NCBI GenBank assembly: GCA_015066595.1
Contig: SVNZ01000007.1
Coordinates: forward strand, 1 to 58,751
DNA: 58,751 nucleotides
Direction of reading: 5' to 3'
Source of the DNA: Oscillospiraceae bacterium
Lineage (GTDB): Bacteria > Bacillota > Clostridia > Oscillospirales > Acutalibacteraceae
The notes under the pieces are model-generated. The model saw nothing but the letters and a program-made list of their open reading frames with translations. It did no database searches and had not been told where the DNA came from. This document shows, piece after piece, positions 7,559-16,505 of this stretch (the first letter of the stretch is position 1; each line of letters starts with the position of its first letter). The translations under genes and the position numbers were made by a program.

Positions 7559-9349
7559 TTATTCTTCAGTAACATTGATGCCTGAGTCTTTGAGGTTTGC
7601 GATGAACTGTGTGAGTACATCATCTTTTTTGCTCTTAACTTCAGGCTTTTTATATGGACCTAATTTGTAGGTTCTTCCTGTGATTTCAGAAACTGCCTTG
7701 CGGATGTTATCACGCTGCGCTGACTTTTTGAGCAACTGGAACGCAATTTCCTGATCAGTATCAATCAGCAGGTAGTCACCGCTGACGTAAGCGTTGGAGC
7801 CTTCGAAAGCTGCTGAGATAGCTCGTGAATACTGCTTCAAGTTATTGATGACCTCAGGCCACTCGAGCATCGGCTGAGCATTTTGATACACAGCATCGAG
7901 GTCAACAGTCTTTTTGTTCACAACAGGTTGTGCTGGTTGTGGCTCGACTGACTGTTTTTTTACTGTCGGCTCTTCGTCAGGAGTAGGCTCTTCTATAACA
8001 GGGACACTCTCTTCAGTAGGAGTAGGAGGGAGCTCATTTTCGACAGCGTCAGTAGTTTTCTCTTGCTCAGTTTTTTCAACAGGAGGCTGTATTGTTTCAG
8101 CTTCTTGTACAATTTCTTTTTCTTTTGCAACAGGAGTTTCTGTTACACTTTCAATAGGGGCAGGAGTTACGCTAGGGACTACATTTACACCTGTGCTTGA
8201 AAGCACCTTCACTGCTTTTTCAAGAGCTACTATTCGTGTAGTTAGAGCTTCTGTTGTAGCATCGAGCTCAGGTGAACAGAGCTTAACGATAGCCATTTCG
8301 AATTCAGTGCGGTTGTTTGTACCTTTGCCCATACGCTCAAATGCACGAGAGAGCACATCCATAGAGTACACAATATCTGCAAGTGAGAGATAGTCGCACT
8401 GTGACTGTGCGGCTTCGAATTCTCTATCAGCAAAAGCGAGCATCTCTCGAGGATTTTTCACGGTTTTTATCATCATCAGTGAACGAAAATGCGTGATGAG
8501 CTCATCGCAAAGTCGAGGAATATCTTTTGACTCACCGTAAAGTCTGTCGATGATAGAAAGAGCTTTCGCTGGATTTTTATTGATAGTACAGGTGCAAAGT
8601 TCGAAAAGATAATTTTTTTGAGCAAGACCCGCAGCATTTCTTACGATATCAGCTGTGACTTCATCTTCAGCGATTCCGATACATCTGTCAAGCAGTGATA
8701 TAGCATCACGCAGTGCGCCATCAGCGATAACAGCTATGAGCTGTGCTCCTTCATCAGTGAGAGTGATATTTTCAGCGTTTGCAATAATCTGCAGTCTGAA
8801 AGCAATATCCTTTGGTGCGATGCGGTGGAAGTCAAATCGCTGACAGCGAGAAGTGATAGTAGCAGGGAGCTTGTGCACTTCTGTAGTAGCTAAGATAAAG
8901 ATGACGTGTTTAGGAGGTTCTTCAAGCGTTTTGAGCAAAGCGTTGAACGCTTCTTGAGTGAGCATATGAACCTCGTCGATGATGTACACACGGTACTTAG
9001 CTTTAGCAGGAGTGAACGAGACCTCATCGATGATATCACGGATATCATCGATTCTGCGGTTAGACGCAGCGTCCATCTCAACAACATCGAGTATTTCTCC
9101 CGAGTCTATACCTGTGCAGTTTTCGCACTCACCGCAAGGGTTGGAGTCAGTGAGGTTTAAGCAGTTGACAGCTTTAGCAAGGATCTTTGCACAGGTGGTC
9201 TTACCAGTACCACGAGAACCCGTGAAAAGGTATGCGTGGTTGATTCTGCCTGACTTCAGTTCGTTTTTCAGAGTAACTGTTACCTGTGGCTGTCCGACAA
9301 CGTCCTCAAAGGTAGACGGTCTGTACTTGCGATATAGTACCTGATACAT
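7559..9349 (-). CDS. dnaX: DNA polymerase III subunits gamma/tau
   Basis: DnaX is the clamp-loader ATPase and, in its full form, links the polymerases at the replication fork. The 596-residue product has Walker A GSRGTGKTT (44-52), a zinc module with Cys63, Cys72, Cys75 and Cys78, the DEVH box (125-128), SRC near 165, and the clamp-loader domain III to about 360. A low-complexity linker rich in Pro, Glu, Thr and Val (about 395-475) joins a C-terminal tau-type domain. A run of seven A on the coding strand (7956-7962, codons 463-464) could support a -1 shift to a short gamma-like product; see findings. It heads the dnaX-ybaB-recR-smpB group, with the SRP RNA just upstream. Confidence 0.96.
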   Translation of the reverse strand: MYQVLYRKYRPSTFEDVVGQPQVTVTLKNELKSGRINHAYLFTGSRGTGKTTCAKILAKAVNCLNLTDSNPCGECENCTGIDSGEILDVVEMDAASNRRIDDIRDIIDEVSFTPAKAKYRVYIIDEVHMLTQEAFNALLKTLEEPPKHVIFILATTEVHKLPATITSRCQRFDFHRIAPKDIAFRLQIIANAENITLTDEGAQLIAVIADGALRDAISLLDRCIGIAEDEVTADIVRNAAGLAQKNYLFELCTCTINKNPAKALSIIDRLYGESKDIPRLCDELITHFRSLMMIKTVKNPREMLAFADREFEAAQSQCDYLSLADIVYSMDVLSRAFERMGKGTNNRTEFEMAIVKLCSPELDATTEALTTRIVALEKAVKVLSSTGVNVVPSVTPAPIESVTETPVAKEKEIVQEAETIQPPVEKTEQEKTTDAVENELPPTPTEESVPVIEEPTPDEEPTVKKQSVEPQPAQPVVNKKTVDLDAVYQNAQPMLEWPEVINNLKQYSRAISAAFEGSNAYVSGDYLLIDTDQEIAFQLLKKSAQRDNIRKAVSEITGRTYKLGPYKKPEVKSKKDDVLTQFIANLKDSGINVTEE

Positions 9350-9363
9350 AATCTCACTCCTAA

Positions 9364-9544
9364 CAAAAAAGCAAGCCTCAGCCTGACTCAGGCTGTTCGT
9401 ATAAATAAGTGAACGACAGACTTACTGCATCGCAACACAAAATCTGCTTAATGCTGCTCGGTTCCCCGCCTGACATGGTTCACAGCTCATGCTCGTACAG
9501 GGCCTGTCGCTCGCTTATTCATACGAAGTGAAAAAGCGGCTTGC
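9364..9544 (-). ncRNA. ffs: Signal recognition particle RNA
   Basis: SRP RNA is the scaffold of the particle that targets nascent membrane and secreted proteins. The conserved domain IV is visible on the minus strand: TGTGAACCATGTCAGG, GGGAACCGAGCAGC, then ATTAAGCAGA. Outer strands pair over a long distance: GCAAGC at the 5' end (9544) with GCTTGC at the 3' end (9371), and TTCGTATGAATAAGCGAGCGAC with its partner near 9395-9416. A T-run follows (9370-9364) as terminator. The length of about 174 nt lies between the short and the large Alu-containing forms. The ends are estimated from pairing and promoter. It lies directly upstream of dnaX, a common arrangement in Firmicutes. Confidence 0.9.
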
Positions 9545-9554
9545 GTTACATTTG

Positions 9555-9583
9555 ATTATAGCATATAAGAATAGCAAAATCAA
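9555..9583 (-). promoter_or_regulatory. Sigma-A promoter of the SRP RNA gene
   Basis: On the minus strand TTGATT (9583-9578), a 17-bp spacer and TATAAT (9560-9555), with TGC before the -10 (extended -10). It ends about 10 bp before the predicted RNA start at 9544. Confidence 0.8.
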
Positions 9584-9727
9584 TAGTTTTTTGACGCATA
9601 AAGAAGCTTAAAAAGTGCACAAAAATGCGTGATAAGGGCATACTGCGAAATGATAAAAAGGTCAGCTTAGTTTTTATATATTAAATTAAGGTAGCATATA
9701 AAAAAACAAAAGGTTACTTAGCCAAAC

Positions 9728-9754
9728 AAAAAACGGAGAGGTCACCCTCTCCGT
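9728..9754 (-). terminator. Terminator of the glycogen operon
   Basis: ACGGAGAGG/CCTCTCCGT stem (9733-9741 with 9746-9754) with a 4-nt loop and a T-run on the minus strand, directly after the glgA stop. Confidence 0.9.
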
Positions 9755-9761
9755 TATATTT

Positions 9762-11189
9762 TTATAGCCAATTTAATGTATCTTCGTACACATTTATGTA
9801 GTCCTGAGCTGAGCGTTCCCAGCTATTGTCACTCATCATAGCACGCCACATCAGCTGGTGCCAGCCTTCATTGTCATAGATACCTGAAAGAGCACGCTTG
9901 ACAGCGTTGCACATATCAGCGATATCGTAGTTTTTGAAGGTGAAACCGTTACCGTAGTTGTCGTATGAATCAAAGACAGAGTCTTTTAGACCGCCGACTT
10001 CACGTACTACTGGGATAGTACCGTATCGTAGAGCGATCATCTGGGACAGACCACAAGGCTCCTGCTTAGATGGCATAAGGAAGATATCAGCACCTGAGTA
10101 TATCTTTCGTGCAAGTTCAGGGATAAAGCCCTGACAAAAGCGCACTCTATCAGGATATTTCCACTGCATATCACGGAAGAACTGCTCGTACTCTTCATCG
10201 CCTGAGCCGAGTATTACGAATTGCATCTTCTGTGTGTTCAGGAGGTCCTCGAGTCCGCCACGAACAAGGTCAAGACCTTTGTGAGATACAAGTCGTGTAA
10301 TCATAGCTACCATAGGAGTATCCCATGACTGTGGAAGATTCAAACGCTCCTGCAAAGCACGCTTGCATTCACCTTTACCGCCCATATTTTCCTTTGTATA
10401 GTTGCAGTAAAGCTGGTAGTCAGTAGCAGGGTCGTAGCTCATACCGTCGATACCGTTTAAGATGCCGCACAGCTTGTAGTGGTTGCGGTTGAGTGAATGG
10501 TGCAGACCGTGGCTATACCAAGGGTCTTTGATTTCAGCAGCGTAGCTAGGAGATACAGTAGTAACTCTGGTAGCACACTCGATAGCACCCTTCATCATAT
10601 TGAGCTTTCCGTCCATCTCGATGATCTTCTGCTCAGATTCAGGAATGCCGACGCACTCGGTATTTACGTCCCATCCGTATTTGCCCTGATACTGAATGTT
10701 GTGGATGGTGAAAACACTCTTGATGTTGTGGTACCAAGGGTTCTTAGAATAGAACAGATAGTAATACACAGGAACGAGCGCTGTCTGCCAGTCGTTAGTG
10801 TGAATAATATCAGGATGAAAATCAATGTATGGCAACATCTCAAGGATAGCACGTGAGAAGAAAGCGTATCTTTCAGCATCATCGTAGAAACCATACAGAG
10901 CGTTTCTGTTGAAATAGTATTCATTGTCAATGAAATAATATGTGCAGTCGTTCCATCTAGCCCAGAATAGTCCGCAGTACTGATGACGCCATGCAACAGG
11001 AACAGTAAAGTTCGTGATGAAGTTCATCTGATTTTTGAGGTCCTGTGGAATAGTACCGTACAGTGGCATAACAATTCGACAGTCCTGACCCTTACGACAT
11101 AAAGTATGCGGCAGTGAGCCTGCTACATCAGCGAGTCCGCCACTACCTGCAAAAGGATTGGCTTCACTTGCACAGTAAAGAATTTTCAT
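9762..11189 (-). CDS. glgA: Glycogen synthase GlgA (ADP-glucose dependent, GT5)
   Basis: GlgA transfers glucose from ADP-glucose to the growing alpha-1,4-glucan. The 475-residue product begins KILYCASEANPFAGSGGLADVAGSLP and contains THDWQ-like NDWQTALVP, the VTTVSPSYAAEI box, and the C-terminal GT5 signature (PSKQEPCGLSQMIALRYGTIPVVREVGGLKDSV). In well-studied enzymes the N-terminal motif is KxGGL, with a Lys that contacts ADP-glucose; here that position reads GSGGL, so the Lys is Gly. The start at 11189 is preceded by AAAGGAGG. It is the last gene of glgC-glgD-glgA, all on the minus strand, and a strong terminator follows. Confidence 0.95.
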   Translation of the reverse strand: MKILYCASEANPFAGSGGLADVAGSLPHTLCRKGQDCRIVMPLYGTIPQDLKNQMNFITNFTVPVAWRHQYCGLFWARWNDCTYYFIDNEYYFNRNALYGFYDDAERYAFFSRAILEMLPYIDFHPDIIHTNDWQTALVPVYYYLFYSKNPWYHNIKSVFTIHNIQYQGKYGWDVNTECVGIPESEQKIIEMDGKLNMMKGAIECATRVTTVSPSYAAEIKDPWYSHGLHHSLNRNHYKLCGILNGIDGMSYDPATDYQLYCNYTKENMGGKGECKRALQERLNLPQSWDTPMVAMITRLVSHKGLDLVRGGLEDLLNTQKMQFVILGSGDEEYEQFFRDMQWKYPDRVRFCQGFIPELARKIYSGADIFLMPSKQEPCGLSQMIALRYGTIPVVREVGGLKDSVFDSYDNYGNGFTFKNYDIADMCNAVKRALSGIYDNEGWHQLMWRAMMSDNSWERSAQDYINVYEDTLNWL

Positions 11190-11202
11190 ATTTTAGCCTC
11201 CT

Positions 11203-12315
11203 TTAGATAACCGAGCGTTTAGCAATGTACATAGGATATGATTCGCAACCTATGATGGTTTTACCGTTGCCGACAGTAACGTCTTTGTCGATAACGATAT
11301 AGCTCAGATCAGCGTTGTCACCGATGATGGTGTCCTGCATAATGATACAGTTTTTAATGTGAGTACCTTTACCGATGCGAACGCCCTTAGATATTATACT
11401 GTTTTCGACAGTTCCGTCAATAGTACACCCCTGAGCAATCAGCGAACCTTTTACAGAGCTATCTAAACCGTATTTGCTCGGAATATCATCTCGTACCTTT
11501 GTATAGATAGGATGCTTAGGGTCAAACAGCTGAGCCCTGACTGATGCATCCATAAGTTCCATGCTGGCTTTGAAATACTCTTTCATAGATGTAATGAGAG
11601 CACAGTAGCTTGAGTTTTCATAGCCGAAAATCTTCAGCTTGCCTACATTAGGTTGCAGAAAATCTCTTGTAAAGTCAGTCTTGTTTTCAGCCACAAGATT
11701 TCTCACTGTGTTCATTAGAAGATCTTTTTTGATGAGGAATGAACCTGATACAAATGTTCCTGCTGCGTCACACATAGATGGTAGCAATATCTTGCTCACA
11801 CGCTTTGTGCTATCTAAGACAAGGGTGATGCCTTCGTCTTTGATTTCAGTATGTGTGATCATCGGTGAATATACAAAAGTGATATCAGCATCGTTTTGCT
11901 CGTGAAACTCAAGCATCTTACGATAGTTGAAGTTAGACACACAGCCTGCGTGGTCAATGAGTACGTATTCCTCATTTCCGTGCTCAATGAAACCGTGTAG
12001 GTTATAGAGAGTCTCAACCATACTGTCAAAGTTGTGTTCACGATATGGTGGGAGAATAGTAAGACCGCTTCTGCGTTTTGCGAGATCCCACGCGTTACCT
12101 GTACCTAAGTGGTCCATCAGTGAGAGGAAGTTACTTTTTGTGATGATACCAACGTTGTTGATACCGGAGTTGCTCATATTAGAAAGCGGAAAGTCAATAA
12201 GTCTGTATTTGCCACCGAAAGGAACACTTCCTGTTGTTCTGCTTGATGTAAGCTCAGGCATATTGCTTTCAAATGTGTTGGCGAAAATCAATCCTAAAAT
12301 TCTGTTAGATCCCAT
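11203..12315 (-). CDS. glgD: GlgD, ADP-glucose pyrophosphorylase-like regulatory subunit
   Basis: GlgD is a paralogue of GlgC that in Firmicutes combines with it into a heteromeric ADP-glucose pyrophosphorylase. The 370-residue product keeps the fold (PFGGKYRLIDFPLSNMSNSGINNVGI). However, the N-terminal catalytic loop GGxGxRL of GlgC is degenerate here (ILGLIFANTFESNM), which fits a subunit with weak or no activity of its own. The C-terminal left-handed beta-helix repeats (GVRIGKGTHIKNCIIMQ, IIGDNADLSYIVID) are present. The frame is open from a GTG at 12321, but GGAGG at 12323-12327 leaves a proper 7-nt spacing only to ATG 12315, two bases after the glgC stop. It is translationally coupled to glgC. 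Confidence 0.93.
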   Translation of the reverse strand: MGSNRILGLIFANTFESNMPELTSSRTTGSVPFGGKYRLIDFPLSNMSNSGINNVGIITKSNFLSLMDHLGTGNAWDLAKRRSGLTILPPYREHNFDSMVETLYNLHGFIEHGNEEYVLIDHAGCVSNFNYRKMLEFHEQNDADITFVYSPMITHTEIKDEGITLVLDSTKRVSKILLPSMCDAAGTFVSGSFLIKKDLLMNTVRNLVAENKTDFTRDFLQPNVGKLKIFGYENSSYCALITSMKEYFKASMELMDASVRAQLFDPKHPIYTKVRDDIPSKYGLDSSVKGSLIAQGCTIDGTVENSIISKGVRIGKGTHIKNCIIMQDTIIGDNADLSYIVIDKDVTVGNGKTIIGCESYPMYIAKRSVI

Positions 12316-12317
12316 AA

Positions 12318-13514
12318 TCACACCTCCACATCATGGTCAATCATCGCTTTTGGTGGGATGACAACATTGTCGCCGATCTTGAGCCCGTCGCCGATGACAG
12401 TAATACCCCAGTCATCACGGTTAGGAATGTCAGCAGGGTTCTTACCGATTTGAGCGTTTTTGCCGATAACTGTATTTTCAGAAACAATAGAGAACTGAAC
12501 GTTAGCACCTTCTTCTATCACAGCACCCGGCATAATGATAGAGGAGTTGATAACAGCACCCTTGCCAATAGTAACACCAGGGAAGAGGATAGAGAACTCG
12601 AGTTTACCGTCAACGTTACAACCATCAGCGAGCATAGAGTTCTGAATCATGGCGTTTTCGCCTACATAATGAGGTGGCATCATAGGATTACGTGAATATA
12701 CGTTCTTTAAGCTGAGTGTGACATTTGGGTCAAGAAGATCCATATTAGCTTCCCAAAGGCTGTCGATAGTACCGACATCTTTCCAGTAGCCCTCAAACGG
12801 GTATGCCATCATTTTCTCACCCGCATTGAGCATAGCAGGGAGCACATCTTTACCAAAGTCATTGCTTGAGTTTTCGTTTTTCTCATCTTCGATAAGATAT
12901 TTCTTCATGATTTTCCAGCTGAATACATAGATACCCATAGATGCGTTAGTGCTCTTTGGTACAGCAGGCTTCTCGTCGAATTCGTAGATAGAACCATCTT
13001 CGTTTGTGTTTAGGATACCAAAACGAGATGCTTCTTCAAGCGGAACATCGATAACAGCGATTGTACAAGCGGCATTGTTTTTTCTGTGGTATCTGATCAT
13101 ATCAGCGTAGTTCATTTTGTATATATGGTCACCTGAAAGTACAACAACGTATTCAGGGTCATATCTGTCTACAAAGTCAATGTTCTGATATATTGCGTTA
13201 GCAGTGCCGGAGTACCAGTCGGAGCCTTCCTTTGATTCATAAGGCTGAAGACAAGTAACACCGTTGTGGATACCGTCCAGGTCCCAAGGCTGACCGTTGC
13301 CAACATATTCGTTTAAGATAAGTGGCTGGTACTGTGTCAGTACACCGACAGCCTCGATGCCGGAGTTGGTGCAGTTAGAAAGAGGGAAGTCTATGATTCT
13401 GTATTTGCCGCCGAAAGGAACAGCAGGCTTAGCGAGCTTTTTGGTCAGCACGCCGAGTCGAGAGCCCTGTCCGCCGGCAAGAAGCATAGCGACAACTTCT
13501 TTTTTTGGACGCAT
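12318..13514 (-). CDS. glgC: Glucose-1-phosphate adenylyltransferase GlgC
   Basis: GlgC makes ADP-glucose from ATP and glucose-1-phosphate, the committed step of glycogen synthesis. The 398-residue product has the nucleotide-binding loop [40 protein letters not shown], the [10 protein letters not shown] metal/substrate motif, the EKPAVPKS Glu-Lys motif and the C-terminal beta-helix. The start at 13514 has GGAGG upstream. It is the first gene of glgC-glgD-glgA; glgB lies 76 bp upstream, and the gap contains a GC-rich hairpin (GGGCGG...CCGCCC) without a T-run that may tune read-through. Allosteric control cannot be read from the sequence. Confidence 0.96.
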   Translation of the reverse strand: MRPKKEVVAMLLAGGQGSRLGVLTKKLAKPAVPFGGKYRIIDFPLSNCTNSGIEAVGVLTQYQPLILNEYVGNGQPWDLDGIHNGVTCLQPYESKEGSDWYSGTANAIYQNIDFVDRYDPEYVVVLSGDHIYKMNYADMIRYHRKNNAACTIAVIDVPLEEASRFGILNTNEDGSIYEFDEKPAVPKSTNASMGIYVFSWKIMKKYLIEDEKNENSSNDFGKDVLPAMLNAGEKMMAYPFEGYWKDVGTIDSLWEANMDLLDPNVTLSLKNVYSRNPMMPPHYVGENAMIQNSMLADGCNVDGKLEFSILFPGVTIGKGAVINSSIIMPGAVIEEGANVQFSIVSENTVIGKNAQIGKNPADIPNRDDWGITVIGDGLKIGDNVVIPPKAMIDHDVEV

Positions 13515-13590
13515 TGAAATAACCTCCGTGTGTATATTTGATTTTGGGCGGAGTAGAACCCCGCCCAGATTTTATCATTATATATTGGTT

Positions 13591-15852
13591 TTATTTGTCA
13601 GCTTTTGTTGCTTTTTTAGCAGGAGCTTTTTTAGCTACAGGCTTTTTCTCTTCTGTTTTTACTTCTGCTTTTTTAGCAGGAGCTTTTTTAGCTGCAGTTT
13701 TTTTCTCTTCTGTTTTTACTTCTGCCTTTTTAGCAGGAGCTTTTTTAGCTGCAGTTTTTTTCTCTTCTGCTTTTACTTCTGCCTTTTTAGCAGGAGATTT
13801 CTCAGCTTTAGCTTCTGCTTTTTCTGCGGCTTCTTTTTCAGCCTTTTTCTTAGCGAGAGTTGCTTTTCTCTTAGCAGCAGCGGCAGCTTTCTTCTCAGCA
13901 GCGATTCTAGCCTTTTCCTGTGCTTCCTTGAGCTTCTTAACTCTTGGATTTTCTTTCTTTTCGATGCACTTTAAGTACACAGCACCCATAGGTGGGATAG
14001 AGATGTTGATAGACTGCTCAAGACCATGCATAGGTTCAGTTGAAGCCTGAATGAACTCAGGGTTATCAGTGCAGTCATAACCACCGTATTTAGGGTCATC
14101 AGTATTTAAGATTTCAGTATATACACCGTAATCAGGAACACCGATAGAATAGCCATCTCTTCGAACAGGCTGAAAGTTACACACAACAATAACGCTGTTG
14201 CCTTCTTTGTCGATTCTACGGAAAGCGATGATGCTCTGCTGATAGTCATCGTGGTGAATCCAGTTAAAGCCTTCCCAGGAGAAGTCAACTTCACTCATAC
14301 ATTTGTTGTCAAGATAGAAGCGGTTGAGGTCTTTGATGAATGTATTTAACTGCTGATGTCTTTCATACTGGAGTAAACCCCACTGGAGCTCTTCTGTAGA
14401 ATTCCATTCGTCGAACTGACCAATTTCAGCACCCATGAATGTGAGCTTCTTACCAGGATGAGCCATCATATATGACAGGAACACTCTTACACCTGCGAAC
14501 TTGTCATTGTAGTCACCAGGCATCTTGTTGATGAGTGAACCTTTACCATAAACAACCTCATCGTGAGAGATAGGGAGCAAGAAGTGCTCAGAAAAAGCAT
14601 ACAAGAAGCTGAAAGTGATGTTATCGTGGTGGTATGGTCTCCACAGCGGATCAAGTGACATATATGAGAGCATATCGTTCATCCAACCCATGTTCCATTT
14701 GTAGTCAAAGCCAAGACCACCGTCATATACAGGGCGGGAAACCATAGGCCATGATGTGCTTTCTTCAGCAATCATCATAACAGATGGATGGTGCAGATGC
14801 ACAGCTGTGTTGAGTCTCTTCAAGAACTCAACAGCTTCTAGGTGCTCGTGACCGCCAAAGCAGTTAGCTACCCATTCACCGTCGTTACGGTTGTAGTCGA
14901 GGTACAGCATAGAAGCAACAGCGTCAACTCTGATACCGTCGATGTGATATTTGTCAAGCCAGAACATAGCAGATGATACAAGGAAAGAGATAACCTCGTA
15001 TCTTGCATAGTCAAATACGTATGTACCCCATTCTTTGTGTTCGCCTTTTCTTGAGTCCTCGTATTCGTAGCAGTGGATACCATCGAAACGACCAAGACCG
15101 TGAGCGTCCTTAGGGAAGTGAGCAGGTACCCAGTCAAGGATAACGCCGATGCCTTCCTGATGGCATCTATCAATAAAATTCATGAACTGGTCAGGATTAC
15201 CGTAGCGGGAAGTCGGAGCATAGTAGCCTGTTACCTGATAGCCCCAAGAACCGTCAAACGGATACTCAGTCATAGGCATAAACTCGATGTGAGTATAGCC
15301 CATATCTTTAACGTAAGGGATGAGCTCGTCAGCAAGCTTCTCATAAGAGAAGTGGTTGCCATCTAAGTATTTTCTCCAAGAACCTGCGTGAACCTCGTAG
15401 ATGTTAAGAGGCTCTTCGAAGTGGTTGATGTTTGCTTTGTGTTCAAACCACTTTGAGTCGTTCCACTGGTATTTGTCGATATCATAAACAACAGATGCAT
15501 TTTCAGGTCTTGTCTGTGTATGGAAAGCATAAGGGTCTGATTTTAGCAGCTTCTCAAACCAAGGGGTTTCTACACAATATTTGTAGACCTCAAATTCGTA
15601 CAGTCCCTCAATAAAGAGCTCCCATACGCCACCGTCGCTTATTTTGTACATATAGTTTGCTGTCTGGTCCCAGTTGTTGAAGTTACCGACAACAGAAACA
15701 GTCAGGGCATTAGGAGCCCATACACGAAATACTACACCGTCTTTTCCGTCCCAGTTGACTTTGTGAGCGCCTAAAAAGTCATAGGCTCTTACAGCGTCAC
15801 CACCATGGAACAGTTCAAGAGGGGTTCTTTCGTCAAAAATCTGATAGTTCAT
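13591..15852 (-). CDS. glgB: 1,4-alpha-glucan branching enzyme GlgB with a histone-like Lys/Ala-rich tail
   Basis: GlgB introduces alpha-1,6 branches into glycogen. The N-terminal CBM48 (GVVFRVWAPNALTVSVVGNFNNW) is followed by a GH13 barrel. The nucleophile Asp is in DGIRVDAVASML (about residue 305), the acid/base Glu in MMIAEES (about 358) and the third acid in SHDEVVYG; a C-terminal all-beta domain ends near MGAVYLKCIEKKE. About 115 extra residues then follow, almost only K, A, E, P and T, including a 19-residue unit (PAKKAEVK..EEKKTAAKKA) in three or more tandem copies, encoded by 57-bp repeats. Such tails resemble histone H1 or KKAP-rich bacterial nucleoid proteins and are not part of the usual GlgB (about 620-640 aa). 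The start at 15852 has AAGGAGA upstream. Confidence 0.95.
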   Translation of the reverse strand: MNYQIFDERTPLELFHGGDAVRAYDFLGAHKVNWDGKDGVVFRVWAPNALTVSVVGNFNNWDQTANYMYKISDGGVWELFIEGLYEFEVYKYCVETPWFEKLLKSDPYAFHTQTRPENASVVYDIDKYQWNDSKWFEHKANINHFEEPLNIYEVHAGSWRKYLDGNHFSYEKLADELIPYVKDMGYTHIEFMPMTEYPFDGSWGYQVTGYYAPTSRYGNPDQFMNFIDRCHQEGIGVILDWVPAHFPKDAHGLGRFDGIHCYEYEDSRKGEHKEWGTYVFDYARYEVISFLVSSAMFWLDKYHIDGIRVDAVASMLYLDYNRNDGEWVANCFGGHEHLEAVEFLKRLNTAVHLHHPSVMMIAEESTSWPMVSRPVYDGGLGFDYKWNMGWMNDMLSYMSLDPLWRPYHHDNITFSFLYAFSEHFLLPISHDEVVYGKGSLINKMPGDYNDKFAGVRVFLSYMMAHPGKKLTFMGAEIGQFDEWNSTEELQWGLLQYERHQQLNTFIKDLNRFYLDNKCMSEVDFSWEGFNWIHHDDYQQSIIAFRRIDKEGNSVIVVCNFQPVRRDGYSIGVPDYGVYTEILNTDDPKYGGYDCTDNPEFIQASTEPMHGLEQSINISIPPMGAVYLKCIEKKENPRVKKLKEAQEKARIAAEKKAAAAAKRKATLAKKKAEKEAAEKAEAKAEKSPAKKAEVKAEEKKTAAKKAPAKKAEVKTEEKKTAAKKAPAKKAEVKTEEKKPVAKKAPAKKATKADK
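13610..13800 (-). repeat. 57-bp tandem repeats encoding the GlgB tail
   Basis: About three copies of a 57-bp unit (19 codons) encode PAKKAEVKTEEKKTAAKKA-like segments. Copies differ by single substitutions (GTTTTTAC versus GCTTTTAC, CTGCAG versus CTACAG). Tandem units like this expand and shrink easily. Confidence 0.8.
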
Positions 15853-16505
15853 GAAATATCTCTCCTTGCGTATATATTGAATAATATAATTTCACATTAT
15901 ATATCAAGGTTATAGTATCATTTTTTTAGTACAAATTCAAGTAAAATGACAATTTTAATCACAAAGTTTTCGTATAAATTTTATAAAAATTGTCAAAATC
16001 ATTGTCAAAATATACAAGAATTATGCTGATTTTCATTATATATAAACAAAAACTTTTTACCGTTATCAAAGTTTATGTAGAAAAAACCAATTTTTATTTT
16101 ATGTTTTAAATTTAAATATCCGAAGAAAAGGGGACAGAACATTGTCGAAAAATGCAAAGCTCCTGTAACTTTATAATTCTAAATTGTAATATTTTTTTGC
16201 AAAAAAATGCACCCAAATTCTTGACATATATTCTATTGTATATTAAAATTAACGTGAGCATATATGGAGTATGCTTGGAGCATAAGGTCAACCGGACCGT
16301 GTTCCTATTCACTTATTGGACTCTTTAAAGAGCCGTTATTCATAGATATTTTTTATTTTATTTATTATCATCCTATATCATCATCGTTTTGATATTGATT
16401 TTTATTTGGTGATAGATTGAAACTGAATATCTTATATTAACGGCACCCATGAGTTGAGTTTGATTAGTTTAATTACTAACAAATATCAAGGAGGTGTCAA
16501 ATCAA
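15853..16505. promoter_or_regulatory. Long AT-rich divergent intergenic region between glgB and rny
   Basis: It contains the glgB promoter on the minus strand (a possible TTGAAT, 17 bp, TACTAT between about 15910 and 15950), an AT-rich non-coding stretch with no ORF worth keeping, and the rny promoter with a leader of about 245 nt. A 66-codon minus-strand frame at 16112-16312 has no support. The leader has a small hairpin (GGACTCTTTAAAGAGCC, near 16319-16335). Confidence 0.5.
16221..16249 (+). promoter_or_regulatory. Strong sigma-A promoter of rny
   Basis: TTGACA (16221-16226), 17-bp spacer, TAAAAT (16244-16249). The nearest downstream gene is rny, leaving an untranslated leader of about 245 nt. 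Confidence 0.75.

Noticed and set aside
7914..8393. 159-aa frame opposite dnaX
   Set aside because: Ser/Thr/Val-rich mirror of the acidic linker of DnaX.
13297..14050. Two long frames on the plus strand opposite glgC/glgB (225 and 170 aa)
   Set aside because: Phe/Ser- and Ala/Phe-rich products are the mirror image of the Lys/Ala repeats of the GlgB tail; no start signals.
16112..16312. 66-aa frame in the glgB-rny gap
   Set aside because: It overlaps the rny promoter on the opposite strand and has no ribosome binding site.
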